Positions 26,008-35,239 of a stretch of DNA of 64,000 bases are shown one piece after another. The stretch lies in contig NZ_BDBK01000008.1 of the NCBI RefSeq assembly GCF_001612945.1, positions 1 through 64,000 on the forward strand, written 5' to 3'. Every line of letters begins with the position of its first letter. The stretch's first letter is position 1. The stretch comes from Nocardia inohanensis NBRC 100128. GTDB taxonomy: Bacteria > Actinomycetota > Actinomycetes > Mycobacteriales > Mycobacteriaceae. Under the pieces are notes generated by a model. That model saw nothing but the letters and a program-made list of their open reading frames with translations, was not told where the DNA came from and did not search any database. A program made the translations under genes and the position numbers.

Positions 26008-27543
26008 TTGGGCTTGGATGATGCTGGTGACGCGGTTTTTGGTAGGCGTACCTTCAACCTCGGCATTGCAGGGGCGCTGGCGATAGGTGTGTCAGCACTT
26101 ACACGAGGCGGGCGAGCGACGGCTGAGACGCCCGCGCGCGGCCTGATCGCCGATACCGCGTTCCATCCGGTCGGCACCGATTTCTTCGGCGTCAACGGCG
26201 CCCGGATCATCTCCCCGCTGAATGCCCGGCAATGGCACGACCCGGCCTTCCTGGACCGGCTGGCGGCCGTCGGCCCGCGCCTGCTGCGGGTGCAGGGCGG
26301 CACCACCTCGCAGTGGATCGATTGGCGCACCGGCCGATTCGTAGAGCGGTCCGGCAGCAGCTTCGCCACCGCCAACGACGGCCGGCCGCCGCTCACCTTG
26401 GAAGACTGGGCGTTCGCCGTGCGCCGGATCGGTGCGACACCGATTTTCGATCTGAATGTGGCGACATCCACCTTGGCAGAGCAGATCGCCCAGCTGCATG
26501 CGGCCGAGCGGCTCGGAATGCCGGTGCGCTACCTCGAACTCGGCAACGAGATCTGGATGCCGATGTCGCCCTACACCGAGCTCTACCCGACCGGCGCCGA
26601 CTACGCCCGCGTCATGAACGACTGGATCGTGGTGTTGCGCAAGGAGTTCCCGCAGGCCCGCATCGGGGTGCCCGCCGCGGACGATGCGCTGGGCTCGGCG
26701 CTCGGCGAACGGTACCGGACCTGGAATCAGGGCCTGTTCGACACCATCCGAGGCGCGGACGCCGCGGTGTTCCACCCGTACTGGATCGTCGACCCCGTTC
26801 GCGCGGACATCTCGTCCACCGCCGCGGGCGGCACCGTGGCCTGGACCGAACTGTCCCGCGCGCTGCCGAAAGTGCCTGCCGCGATGTCGATCTGGATCAC
26901 CGAATACAACCAGATGGGCCGCGAGGGCACCCCACCGCTGACCATGCTGCCCGCCTTGCAGCAGACCTGGGCGGTGGCACTGGGCGTGGCCGCTTTCACC
27001 CTGCGGGCGCTGTGCGATCCCAAGGTGGAGATGGCCGTGCTGCACTGCGCCCTCAACGGCGCGCCCGGCAGCGACACCTCCGGCGGCGGCACCACCAACC
27101 AGGCCGTGCACGCCCTGATCTCCGACGGCACCGGCGGTTCGGAGGTGTTCGGCCGGACCGCGCACAATGTGGCGCTCACGCCGATCTATGACAGCCTGCG
27201 CGCGGATTCCACGGTGCGGATGCTGAGTTTGGATACGCCGGTCGAGGTTCCGGCGCTGCTGCTGGTGCCGGCCTACGCGGGGACGGTCTCGGCTTTCACC
27301 GGTGTGGAGCTGTCCTCCCCGGAAGGAACCAGCGCCGTGCTGCTCAATGCCGGCGCGGAACCGATTCGAATCACCCTGCCCGAGTATCTGTCCGGCGAGG
27401 CGGAGATCTATTGCGCACCGCCCGGCGCCGCGCCGGCCTTCGTGGCGGGCGACACCATCCCGGTCACCCGGATTCGCGCCTCGGGCTCGATCGAGTTGCC
27501 CGCCTACTCGGAGACCGTCCTGCGCGGATCACCCGCGGCCTGA
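26008..27543 (+). CDS. secreted (Tat) clan GH-A glycoside hydrolase
   Basis: A 511-residue exported protein with a twin-arginine signal (FGRRTFNLGIAGALAIG). The catalytic domain looks like a TIM barrel of the retaining clan GH-A: the acid/base glutamate is E181 in YLELGNEIWM and the nucleophile E299 in IWITEYNQM. The C-terminal 130 residues form the expected beta domain. It resembles alpha-L-arabinofuranosidase, GH39 and GH79 enzymes, but I cannot name the subfamily. Start: TTG at 26008 follows AGGAG by 10 bases; an ATG at 25969 lies within the PadR operator and lacks a ribosome-binding site. Confidence 0.75.
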   Translation: MGLDDAGDAVFGRRTFNLGIAGALAIGVSALTRGGRATAETPARGLIADTAFHPVGTDFFGVNGARIISPLNARQWHDPAFLDRLAAVGPRLLRVQGGTTSQWIDWRTGRFVERSGSSFATANDGRPPLTLEDWAFAVRRIGATPIFDLNVATSTLAEQIAQLHAAERLGMPVRYLELGNEIWMPMSPYTELYPTGADYARVMNDWIVVLRKEFPQARIGVPAADDALGSALGERYRTWNQGLFDTIRGADAAVFHPYWIVDPVRADISSTAAGGTVAWTELSRALPKVPAAMSIWITEYNQMGREGTPPLTMLPALQQTWAVALGVAAFTLRALCDPKVEMAVLHCALNGAPGSDTSGGGTTNQAVHALISDGTGGSEVFGRTAHNVALTPIYDSLRADSTVRMLSLDTPVEVPALLLVPAYAGTVSAFTGVELSSPEGTSAVLLNAGAEPIRITLPEYLSGEAEIYCAPPGAAPAFVAGDTIPVTRIRASGSIELPAYSETVLRGSPAA

Positions 27544-27595
27544 GCCCGGCTCGCCCACAATCGAATACCCGATCCACGACAACGAGGAGTTCCCC

Positions 27596-28414
27596 ATGCG
27601 ACCAGCGACCCGCTCGGGTATCGCGCTCGCAGCCCTGGCCGTCACGGTCACCCTGGCCGCACCGGCCCGGGCAGAAGCCGGCGCGGCGCCCGCACTCGAC
27701 TCGATCGAGCCCTGTCCCGCAGGTACTTCCGGCCACCCGATCCTGATGATCCACGGCACCAACGCCACCCTGGAGAAGAGTCTGGGCCCGACCTATCAGG
27801 CTCTGCTCGCGGACGGTCGTTGCGTCTACGGCCCGGATTATGATTCCAGTCGCGCGCTCGCGGAATCGACCGGCTACTTCACCGCCGTCGCCGAGCGCAT
27901 CCTGGCGGTGAACGACGCCGCCTCCATCGATCTCGTCGGAAAGTCCCAGGGCGGGTTGATCGCCCGCGCCGTGAGCCTGGAACTCGCCCAGCGGCCGTCG
28001 AATCCGGTCCGGCGGGTGATCTCGGTCAGCGGCCCGCAGCGCGGCATCGACCCGGCCGGGAGCGCCGAGCTCGGCGCGCTGGCACTGCGCCTGCCAGGTC
28101 TGCCACCCGCGATGCACGACATGATCGCCGGCTCCGAATTTCTGACCGGACTCGATCGCGGGCAACCGGCCGCCCCCGGCGTGCGCTACACGATGATCGG
28201 GACCCGGTCCGACCAAATCGTGACGCCCTACACGCGGTCGTTCCTCGACGCCCCGAATGTCGAGAACGTCACCCTGCAAGACGGCTGCCCGGAGGATCTG
28301 GCCGGGCACCTGGCCGAATCCACCGACCCGCGCACCATCGACCTGACCTTGCACGCGCTCGATCCGGACCGGCACCCCGAAATTCGTTGCCAGGCCAACG
28401 ACGACACCCGCTGA
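27596..28414 (+). CDS. secreted lipase/esterase (class 2 lipase, EstA type)
   Basis: A 272-residue exported alpha/beta hydrolase. A 26-residue signal peptide ends about APARA. The oxyanion block is PILMIHGTNAT, and the nucleophile elbow is GKSQG with S117 (DLVGKSQGGLIARAV). The acid may be the aspartate in GTRSDQIVTPY and the histidine that of AGHLAES. The pattern is that of lipase class 2 proteins of actinobacteria. GAGGAG lies 6 bases before the ATG. It follows the glycosidase gene by 52 bases and may share its PadR-controlled transcript. Confidence 0.88.
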   Translation: MRPATRSGIALAALAVTVTLAAPARAEAGAAPALDSIEPCPAGTSGHPILMIHGTNATLEKSLGPTYQALLADGRCVYGPDYDSSRALAESTGYFTAVAERILAVNDAASIDLVGKSQGGLIARAVSLELAQRPSNPVRRVISVSGPQRGIDPAGSAELGALALRLPGLPPAMHDMIAGSEFLTGLDRGQPAAPGVRYTMIGTRSDQIVTPYTRSFLDAPNVENVTLQDGCPEDLAGHLAESTDPRTIDLTLHALDPDRHPEIRCQANDDTR

Positions 28415-28427
28415 CGATCGCGGTTCC

Positions 28428-29285
28428 TCACTTCGGCAGCCAGTCGCCCAGATCGGGTAGATCGGTGCTCGCCACGCCGGTGAATCGGGGCGGGCGCTTC
28501 TCCAGGAACGATGAGATGCCCTCGGCCAGATCGGGACTGGTGGCGGCGTGCGGGATGGATTTCCGGTCGAGGGCGAAGGCGGCTTCGGGATCGCCGTGGG
28601 CGGTCATCGCCACCAGGGCCCGGCGGATCAGGGCGGCGGAGGCCGGAGCGATCTCGGTGGCCAGGTCGCGGGCCAGAGCGTAGGCGGCGGGGAGCAGGTC
28701 CTCGGGCGCGTGCACGCTGGTGATCAGTCCGGCGGCGAGCGCCTCGTGAGCGGTGACGAGGTTGCCGGTGAGCATCCACTCCTTGGCCTTGGCCAAGCCG
28801 ACGAGCTGGGGCAGGAACCAGGTGGAGCCGCCTTCGGGGAACAAGCCGCGCCGGGCGAAGACGAAACCGAATCGGGCGCGATCGCTGGCCAGCCGGAAGT
28901 CTGCGGCGAGCGTCATGGAGATACCGACGCCGACCGCCGGACCCGGGAAGGCCACGATCACCGGTTTGTTCGAATTCGTCATCGGCCGGACCACCCGGGT
29001 GGAGGGTTCGTCCCACTCCGGATCGGTGGTGTCGCCGAGCGACGGTTCGGCGAAATCCATACCGACACAGAAGTAGTCGCCGGCCGCCGTGAGCAGGATG
29101 ACCCGGACCTGGTCGTCGCGGTCGGCCGCGGTCAGGGCGGCGCCGAGCTCGTCGGCCATGGTGAGGGTGAACCCGTTGCGGGCGTGCGGCCGATTCAAAG
29201 TGATCGTCGCGATCGCCTCCGCGACGGCGTAGGTGATCGTCGAATAGTTTGCCGCGCCGTCCGAGCGCCCGCCGTCGGTAGTCAT
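28428..29285 (-). CDS. enoyl-CoA hydratase/isomerase family protein
   Basis: A 285-residue crotonase-fold protein. ITLNRPHARNGFTLTM near the N-terminus, LLTAAGDYFCVGMDF (first oxyanion hole), then PGPAVGVGISMTLAADFR (second) and FARRGLFPEGGSTWFLPQLVG are in the family order. The glutamate in FPEGGS is the position of one catalytic acid, while the other is changed, so hydratase activity is uncertain and an isomerase or related role is possible. It probably acts on CoA thioesters in lipid breakdown. It is convergent with the lipase gene. Confidence 0.87.
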   Translation of the reverse strand: MTTDGGRSDGAANYSTITYAVAEAIATITLNRPHARNGFTLTMADELGAALTAADRDDQVRVILLTAAGDYFCVGMDFAEPSLGDTTDPEWDEPSTRVVRPMTNSNKPVIVAFPGPAVGVGISMTLAADFRLASDRARFGFVFARRGLFPEGGSTWFLPQLVGLAKAKEWMLTGNLVTAHEALAAGLITSVHAPEDLLPAAYALARDLATEIAPASAALIRRALVAMTAHGDPEAAFALDRKSIPHAATSPDLAEGISSFLEKRPPRFTGVASTDLPDLGDWLPK

Positions 29286-29346
29286 GCCCGAAGATCCCGT
29301 CGTTGAGTGAATGGAACCTGAAGCCTCTCAACGCATCAGCATCTGG

Positions 29347-30351
29347 TCAATGCCCGCGCAGCAGGCGCGTCACCGCTCGGTCGACAAGGAGACGCTGTTC
29401 CTCGGGGCCCGCCCGCTGTGCCCGCCGCAGTGCGGCCGCGATGGTCCGCCCCTGCTCGAATGCGGTGACGATGCGCGGATCGACATAGGAGGCGCGGGTG
29501 ACCGTGGCGGTATTGCCGAGCACCAGCGACACATCGGTCATCACCTGTTTGATCACGGCACGACGAGCGCGGGCCGATGCCGGCAGCTCACGGGTGGCGA
29601 AGTCGGCCGCGGCATGCACCGTCGCCTGCCAGGTCCGCAGGTCCTTGACGCTGAACTCCGGACCGGTGAGTTCGCGGAAGCGCCGGTTGATGTCCTCGGC
29701 GTGCAGCGGGTGATATCCGCTCGCGTCCTTCCACACCAGCAGCCGGTCGCTGCTCGCGGGATTGCGCAGCAGGGTGCGCGCCGCTTTCGCGAGCGCGGCG
29801 TCACACACCGTGACCTGTTGCCGGATACCGCCTTTCGCGATGAACTCGAAGTCGACCGCATCCCCCGACACCCGGACGTGCTCGCGCAGCATGGTCGCGA
29901 CGCCGTGCGTGCCGTTGGATTCGGCGTACTCCTCGCCACCCACCCGGAAGACACCCGAATCGAGCAGCGCGATCGCCGCCGCGAGCACCCGGTGCTCGGG
30001 TACTCCCCGCAGCGCGAGATCGGCCCGGACCTGTTCGCGCAGGCGCGGCAGATGCTCGGCGAGCTCGAGCACCCGGTCGAACTTCTCCTCGTCCCGCTCG
30101 CGCCGCCATTGCTGGTGATACAGGTACTGCCGCCGCCCGGCACTGTCGCGGCCGACGGCCTGCACATGCCCGTTCGGATGCGGGCAGATCCAGACCTTGC
30201 GCCAGGCGGGCGGAACGGCCAGCGCCCGAATGCGTTCGAGGGTCACGTCGTCGGTGACCGGGACGCCCTCGGCGGTCGCGTAGGAGAACCCGCGCCCGCG
30301 CCGCCGCCGGACGATCCCGCCGGCGTAGAGATCGCTGTGCCGCAAACGCAT
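29347..30351 (-). CDS. DNA topoisomerase IB
   Basis: A 334-residue eukaryotic-like type IB topoisomerase, which relaxes supercoils by a 3'-phosphotyrosine intermediate. The active-site tyrosine is Y289 in TRASYVDPRIV. Further family blocks are DVTLERIRALAVPPAWRKVW near residue 35, GRRQYLYHQQWR, RVGGEEYAESNGTHGVATM and KDLRTWQATV (catalytic arginine). The ATG at 30351 follows GGGGAAAGGA. Such poxvirus-like enzymes are common in Nocardia and Mycobacterium relatives as accessory topoisomerases. It is transcribed behind the CoA-ligase gene. Confidence 0.93.
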   Translation of the reverse strand: MRLRHSDLYAGGIVRRRRGRGFSYATAEGVPVTDDVTLERIRALAVPPAWRKVWICPHPNGHVQAVGRDSAGRRQYLYHQQWRRERDEEKFDRVLELAEHLPRLREQVRADLALRGVPEHRVLAAAIALLDSGVFRVGGEEYAESNGTHGVATMLREHVRVSGDAVDFEFIAKGGIRQQVTVCDAALAKAARTLLRNPASSDRLLVWKDASGYHPLHAEDINRRFRELTGPEFSVKDLRTWQATVHAAADFATRELPASARARRAVIKQVMTDVSLVLGNTATVTRASYVDPRIVTAFEQGRTIAAALRRAQRAGPEEQRLLVDRAVTRLLRGH

Positions 30352-30438
30352 GGCTGTCCTTTCCCCGGCGACCATCCCGCTACCGGGCAATACCCGCGTG
30401 GTCGGCGATCACACCGCCGTGCGCCCGAGGCGGTTCGG

Positions 30439-32481
30439 CTACGGGGTGGGATCCTCGGCGGCGGCGTTCAACAACCGTTTGAGCACCTTGCCCGTCTCAC
30501 CGCGCGGCAAGGCTTGGAGGAAGACGATGTCGCGCGGAACACTGAAGCGGCTCAACCGATTCCGCACATACCGGCGCACCATCTCCGGGTCGAGCCCGGA
30601 CCCCTCCCGTTTGACGATGTAGGCGGCCAGCCGCTGGCCGAAGTCGTGGTCCGGCACGCCGACCACGGCGACCTCGCTGACCTGGGGGAGATGGGCGAGC
30701 GCCTCCTCGACCGGGCGGGGGAAGACGTTCTCCCCGCCCGAGATGATCATCTCGTCGTCGCGTCCGGCGATGAACAATCGGCCCGCCGCATCGAGATATC
30801 CGAGATCGCCGGTGTCGAGCAGACCGCCGACCTCGTCCGGTGGCGGGCAGTTGACGTAGCCGTCGAACAGCATGTGGTTGCCGACGTATATGCGTCCGGT
30901 CGCGCCGACCGGCACCGGCCGCCGATCCTCGCCCAGCACAGCCACTTTGGTGCCCAGCGGCGGCCGCCCGGCGGTGGTGGGGGAGACGCGCAGATCCGCC
31001 GGGGTGGCGATGGTCGCCCACGAGACCTCCGTGGATCCGTACACGTTGTACAGGACGTCGCCGAAGACGTCCATGAACCGCAGTACCGTCGCCCCGGCCA
31101 GCGGCGCCCCGCAGCTGGCGACCACGCGCAGGCTGGAAATGTCGTAGCGGGCGCGCACACTGCCGGGCAGATCGAGAATGCGCTGCACCATGGTCGGCAC
31201 CACCACCAGCACCCCGGCCCGGTGCTCGGCGATCAGCCGCAGGCACTGCTCGGCGTCGAAATCCTCCGACAGCACGACGATGTCACGCAATGCCACGCTC
31301 AATTGCAGCGCGGCCAGCCCCCAGGTGTGGAACAGCGGCGCCGCGATGAGGATGGTCTCGTTCATCCGCAACGGGATTCGTGACAGCAGCGCGGCGACGG
31401 TGGCGAAACCCTTGGCGTGCGGGCGGCGCGCGCCCTTCGGGGTGCCGCTGGTCCCGCTGGTAAGCACCACCAACCGCCCCGGCCGGGTGGGTCGCGGGAA
31501 CTCGGGTCCGCCGGTCGCCACCAGCTCGGCGATGCTGTCCGGCCCGGCGTCATCGGTCCGATAGCGGCGGATATCGGCGTGCAGATAGTGGACGAGCGGC
31601 TCGAGGTCGCCGTCCACGAACAGCGTCCCGAGCCGATGCCGCTGCACGATGTCCTCGATGCGCCGCGCCGAGAGTCCGGCATTGAGCAGCACCACATCCA
31701 CCCCGAGTTTGCCTGCCGCGACCATGGTTTCGACCATGCCGAGCCGGTTGCGCGCGAGCAGCCCCACCGCGTCCCCGGCGGCCAGCCCGAGTTCGGCCAT
31801 GGCGCACGCCAGCGCGTGACTGCGCTCGTGCATTTCGCGGAAGGTCCGGCTGCCCGCGTCATCGACCACGGCCGTCCGACCGGGTGAGCCGGCGGCCGCC
31901 ACCGCATACCCGCCGGCCAGATTGAATCCCCATCTGACCAGCTGTCTTACGCCGCGATCGATGCGTCCGGCGACGACGCCGGTCGAGACCATCTGCCGGG
32001 CCACCCGCAATCGCCGCCGCAGCGGTGTGTCCTCGCCGTTGTCCACGATGGAAGTCGGTGTGCCGGAAGCGAGTTCGCCCAGCCTGCGCAGCGCGTCGCG
32101 GGTCCACTCGGTGACCGCCGAATTCGATTGTCCGGCAACCACCGGATGCATCCGGCCCGGCGCGAAGTAGGTGACCGTGGCCCGAGTGTGCTCGCCGCAG
32201 GCCCGCAACCGGATCAACGCGAAGCTGCCGGTGTCCGGGCACTGGATCTCCAGCCCGTCGCCGTGTCCGCGCCGCACCTCGACGCTCACCGCTGCAATCC
32301 CGGCCTCGGGTGTCCCGATCCGGAGCTGCCACCGCGCTCCGCCGTCCGGCAGGGCGATCCGTTCACAAGCGCCGATTCCGGCGCAGATCCGCGGATACAC
32401 CTGCGGGTCGCTCAGCAGTTCCCGCAGCGGCTGCGGCGCGACCGGCAGCTCCATGGTCGTATCAAATATCTCGGTTACCAC
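30439..32481 (-). CDS. SRPBCC-AMP-binding fusion acyl-CoA synthetase
   Basis: A 680-residue protein in two parts. Residues about 1-140 resemble an SRPBCC/START-like lipid-binding domain (VAPQPLRELLSDPQVYPRI, then IALPDGGARWQLRIG and ATVTYFAPGRM). From about 165 on it is an adenylate-forming enzyme: LVVLTSGTSGTPKGARR (phosphate loop), YGSTEVSW, TGDLGYLD and the C-terminal lysine block PRGETGKVLKR. It should activate a carboxylic acid to the acyl-CoA. I chose the GTG at 32481 because the SRPBCC fold starts there, though the ribosome-binding site is weak. The domain pairing is unusual. Confidence 0.82.
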   Translation of the reverse strand: MVTEIFDTTMELPVAPQPLRELLSDPQVYPRICAGIGACERIALPDGGARWQLRIGTPEAGIAAVSVEVRRGHGDGLEIQCPDTGSFALIRLRACGEHTRATVTYFAPGRMHPVVAGQSNSAVTEWTRDALRRLGELASGTPTSIVDNGEDTPLRRRLRVARQMVSTGVVAGRIDRGVRQLVRWGFNLAGGYAVAAAGSPGRTAVVDDAGSRTFREMHERSHALACAMAELGLAAGDAVGLLARNRLGMVETMVAAGKLGVDVVLLNAGLSARRIEDIVQRHRLGTLFVDGDLEPLVHYLHADIRRYRTDDAGPDSIAELVATGGPEFPRPTRPGRLVVLTSGTSGTPKGARRPHAKGFATVAALLSRIPLRMNETILIAAPLFHTWGLAALQLSVALRDIVVLSEDFDAEQCLRLIAEHRAGVLVVVPTMVQRILDLPGSVRARYDISSLRVVASCGAPLAGATVLRFMDVFGDVLYNVYGSTEVSWATIATPADLRVSPTTAGRPPLGTKVAVLGEDRRPVPVGATGRIYVGNHMLFDGYVNCPPPDEVGGLLDTGDLGYLDAAGRLFIAGRDDEMIISGGENVFPRPVEEALAHLPQVSEVAVVGVPDHDFGQRLAAYIVKREGSGLDPEMVRRYVRNRLSRFSVPRDIVFLQALPRGETGKVLKRLLNAAAEDPTP

Positions 32482-32656
32482 AATCTCGCGGTTCTGGCCG
32501 GGCCGATTCCACCATCCCGAATCGGCGGGAGCCTCTTTATATCCGCGCGCCCATGGTCGGCCGACCATGATCATGGGGTTCTGTGACGCCGCCCTGCCGG
32601 GGACGGAATCGATTGTGGGAGTCGCCAATGCCGCGACCGCAGCCGCGGCAGTGGGG

Positions 32657-33064
32657 CTAACCCAGCGTCACTACCTTGGCCTGGCCGGAGACCACGTTCT
32701 CGCCGCTATCCACCAGCGCCACCCGGACCTGCACCGTCTGGCCCGCCGCGAGCGGGGTGGAGGCGGCCGAGGCCGGAGTGAGCACGACGACGGTGGTGTG
32801 GGCGGTGCCATCGCAGCTGACATCGGATTGGGTGCCGGTGGCCGAGGGGCTCTCGGCGTTGGGATCGCCGGCCATGGCCTGGATGCTCGCGACCCCGGCC
32901 GCGGCCTCACAGGTGTAATCGACCTGCACGTTCGCGGGACCGACGCCGCTGACGTCGATGGTGTTGGCCGCCGCCGCGGGCCCCGCCGTCGCGGCCACCC
33001 AGCCCAATGCGCCGCAGACGGCGAAGGCGAGTACGGGTCGTCGGTGATTGCTGATCTGCGCCAT
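32657..33064 (-). CDS. small secreted protein
   Basis: A 135-residue exported protein. A basic start and hydrophobic core (VLAFAVCGALGWVAATAG) end in a signal peptidase site near AAAAN. The mature part, about 100 residues, is rich in alanine, valine and threonine with two cysteines (DYTCEA and VSCDG), and looks like an all-beta fold. AGGAGGA lies 8 bases before the ATG. I do not recognise the family. It is divergent from the beta-propeller-like gene by 175 bases. Confidence 0.75.
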   Translation of the reverse strand: MAQISNHRRPVLAFAVCGALGWVAATAGPAAAANTIDVSGVGPANVQVDYTCEAAAGVASIQAMAGDPNAESPSATGTQSDVSCDGTAHTTVVVLTPASAASTPLAAGQTVQVRVALVDSGENVVSGQAKVVTLG

Positions 33065-33239
33065 GGATCTTCGTCCTCCTGCGTCGTGGAATGATTTCCG
33101 AACACGCTCAGAAGAGATCGCGGCCGTCGCGCACCGCCCATCCATGGTCCCAGATCAGGACTCGGCCGCGCGCTCCGGCACGGTCACGCCGGTGGGTTCC
33201 GGCTTGGTTAGCCGCCGGATCGACGGGTAGTCGGCAGAG

Positions 33240-34157
33240 ATGAAGGATGCGCCGATTCCCTGCAACGACCTGGTGACCAGTGCGGATGCTTTCTACGACG
33301 GCCCGCGCGCTTCCGACGTCTACGACAATCGATTCCACGGCAGCCATGCGGTACCGCATCTGGATACCCATGTCCCGCAAGGGCTGGCGGCCTGGTCGAA
33401 CTGGGACGGTGAGAACGATCTGCTGTTGATCACCGCCTGCGTCCCGGACAGCGACGAGAACGCCTACCTCATCGGGTTGGACGCGAAGTCCGGAAAGCAC
33501 ATCGGCACAGCGCGAATCGACCCGACGCACGGTGGCGCGATCGCGGTTCTGGAGGAACAGGGCTGGGCATTCATCTCCGGCACCCAGCACAACCTGGTGC
33601 GTGCCTACCCGCTCGACAGGTTGCGCGGAGCGATCGCCGATTCGTCGCATATCGCCGCGGACGGCACCGACCGCGAGGTGTCCGGCGGTTCCTCACTCCT
33701 GGCCGGTCACGGTCCGACCGGCACCCTGTGGGCCGGTGCGCACGAACCCGACACCCGCGCCGAAATGTACTCCTACCGAGTCGATTCCAACGGCGAGCTG
33801 GACCACCGTGAAGGGCCGTGGGAGTTACCCCAGCAGACGAGAGGCGTGGCCGTCACCAGCGAGGTGTTCATCTACAGCACCTCCCACGGCGGTGCCGACA
33901 ACAGCACGCTCTTTGTCGTGCGGCGTGGTGAGGACGCGGTGGAGCTCGATACCGCCCGGCTCCTCTGCTTCCGCTCCCCGAGCATGTCCGCCGGCCTGGC
34001 GATCCACGGCCAGGACATCTACGTCGTCTACGAATCGGGCGCGGCCCACCACCGCGCTGACCCGTCGAACCTGCCGCGCAACATCATCGAGCACCTGCAC
34101 CGGGCCCAGATCTCCGAACTCGCCGACCTCCCACCCCACAGCGGCCCGAACGGTTAG
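33240..34157 (+). CDS. beta-propeller-like protein of unknown function
   Basis: A 305-residue protein without a signal peptide. Repeated beta-rich segments (LLLITACVPDSDENAYLIGL, AIAVLEEQGWAFISG, TLWAGAHEPDTR, VFIYSTSHGGAD, QDIYVVYESGAAH) spaced 40-60 residues apart suggest a propeller, but no named family is clear. The ATG at 33240 follows GCAGAG. It is divergent from the small secreted protein and convergent with the next gene (10 bases apart). No pathway link can be drawn from the neighbours. Confidence 0.7.
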   Translation: MKDAPIPCNDLVTSADAFYDGPRASDVYDNRFHGSHAVPHLDTHVPQGLAAWSNWDGENDLLLITACVPDSDENAYLIGLDAKSGKHIGTARIDPTHGGAIAVLEEQGWAFISGTQHNLVRAYPLDRLRGAIADSSHIAADGTDREVSGGSSLLAGHGPTGTLWAGAHEPDTRAEMYSYRVDSNGELDHREGPWELPQQTRGVAVTSEVFIYSTSHGGADNSTLFVVRRGEDAVELDTARLLCFRSPSMSAGLAIHGQDIYVVYESGAAHHRADPSNLPRNIIEHLHRAQISELADLPPHSGPNG

Positions 34158-34167
34158 CCGAGCCCGG

Positions 34168-34977
34168 TCAGCGGGCGTGCACGGCCGCGAGGCGGGCGGC
34201 GCGAATGGCATTCCAGAGCGGTCGCAGCAGCGATTCCTGTGCCGCGGCCGCGCTGGCCGAGGTCGGGGCGGAGGCCGGTTCGCGTTCGGCCACGGTCAAA
34301 ATGGCCGCGACCTGGTCGGCGGAATCGAGGATGCGGCGGGCCCGCAGCGGCATGGATTCCGGGTAGGCGTGGCGGGTATGGTCGGCCAATTCGGCTTCGA
34401 TCAACTCGCGGGGGCCGACGCCGCCGGTGTCCATGCGCGTGGTTTGCAATTGCTGTAGGGCGTCCGCGGCATCGCGTACCGCCTGCCGCATCGAATACTC
34501 GGCCTCGCCGAGCGGCATGTCCGGTTCGGCGCTGAGCGGGATCGGGGTGGCGTAAACCGTCCAGCGCAGGGTCTCGTCATCGGTCCACACCGGCACCAGC
34601 CCGGTGCCTTCGGTCCCGGGCGTTCCGAGCAGCAGTCCTTCACCGGCTTCGGTTGCGGCAGCGGCGAATTCGGAACCGGCGGGCAGTCCGCGGACGTCCC
34701 CGGGTACCGGCAGCACCAGTCGCATCTGGGCGTCGGGCGCGGCGGTGGCTTCCCGGATCAGCTTGAGCAGCACCATGATCCCGGCGCCGGGCGCCGCCTC
34801 GGCGTCGTCGTGCGCGGCCCAGGGCAGGCCGGTGTGGCCACCGGTCACCGGGTCCCCGGCCGCGACGCTCTGCTGCGGGGCCCAGGTGCGCAGGGCATCC
34901 AGCAGATCGTCGGGGGCGCTGCGGCCGGCCAGCCACGACCCGGCCCACACCGTCAGCGTCGTACTCGGTGAGCTCAT
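34168..34977 (-). CDS. hypothetical protein
   Basis: A 269-residue soluble, acidic protein rich in alanine, with no membrane segment or signal. The region WAAHDDAEAAPGAGIMVLLK and a helical C-terminal half (SMRQAVRDAADALQQLQTTR, then LRARRILDSADQVAAIL) are the only visible features. Length and codon bias support a gene. I chose the ATG at 34977; an ATG 33 bases further upstream is possible, neither having a strong ribosome-binding site. I recognise no family. Confidence 0.7.
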   Translation of the reverse strand: MSSPSTTLTVWAGSWLAGRSAPDDLLDALRTWAPQQSVAAGDPVTGGHTGLPWAAHDDAEAAPGAGIMVLLKLIREATAAPDAQMRLVLPVPGDVRGLPAGSEFAAAATEAGEGLLLGTPGTEGTGLVPVWTDDETLRWTVYATPIPLSAEPDMPLGEAEYSMRQAVRDAADALQQLQTTRMDTGGVGPRELIEAELADHTRHAYPESMPLRARRILDSADQVAAILTVAEREPASAPTSASAAAAQESLLRPLWNAIRAARLAAVHAR

Positions 34978-35239
34978 TCCAACAGAATAACTGGGGGACA
35001 ACTGGGGCATGGCCCGGAAATCGATCAACCGTTCGACGGTCGCGGGACTTGGTCTCGGGCAAGGGATCTGAGGGTCGGTTGTGGCGAGTCTGTGGATCCG
35101 GCCTGAATGTGAAACGGAAGTGGGTTCCCGGACGGTTGCATGTCGGACTCGTCAGTAATGTCGGGTGTGGGCAGCGGCTGCCGGCGGTTGGGCGGGCTGT
35201 TCGAAGGTGCACGGATCGGCTCGGATGAAGAGGGCATAG

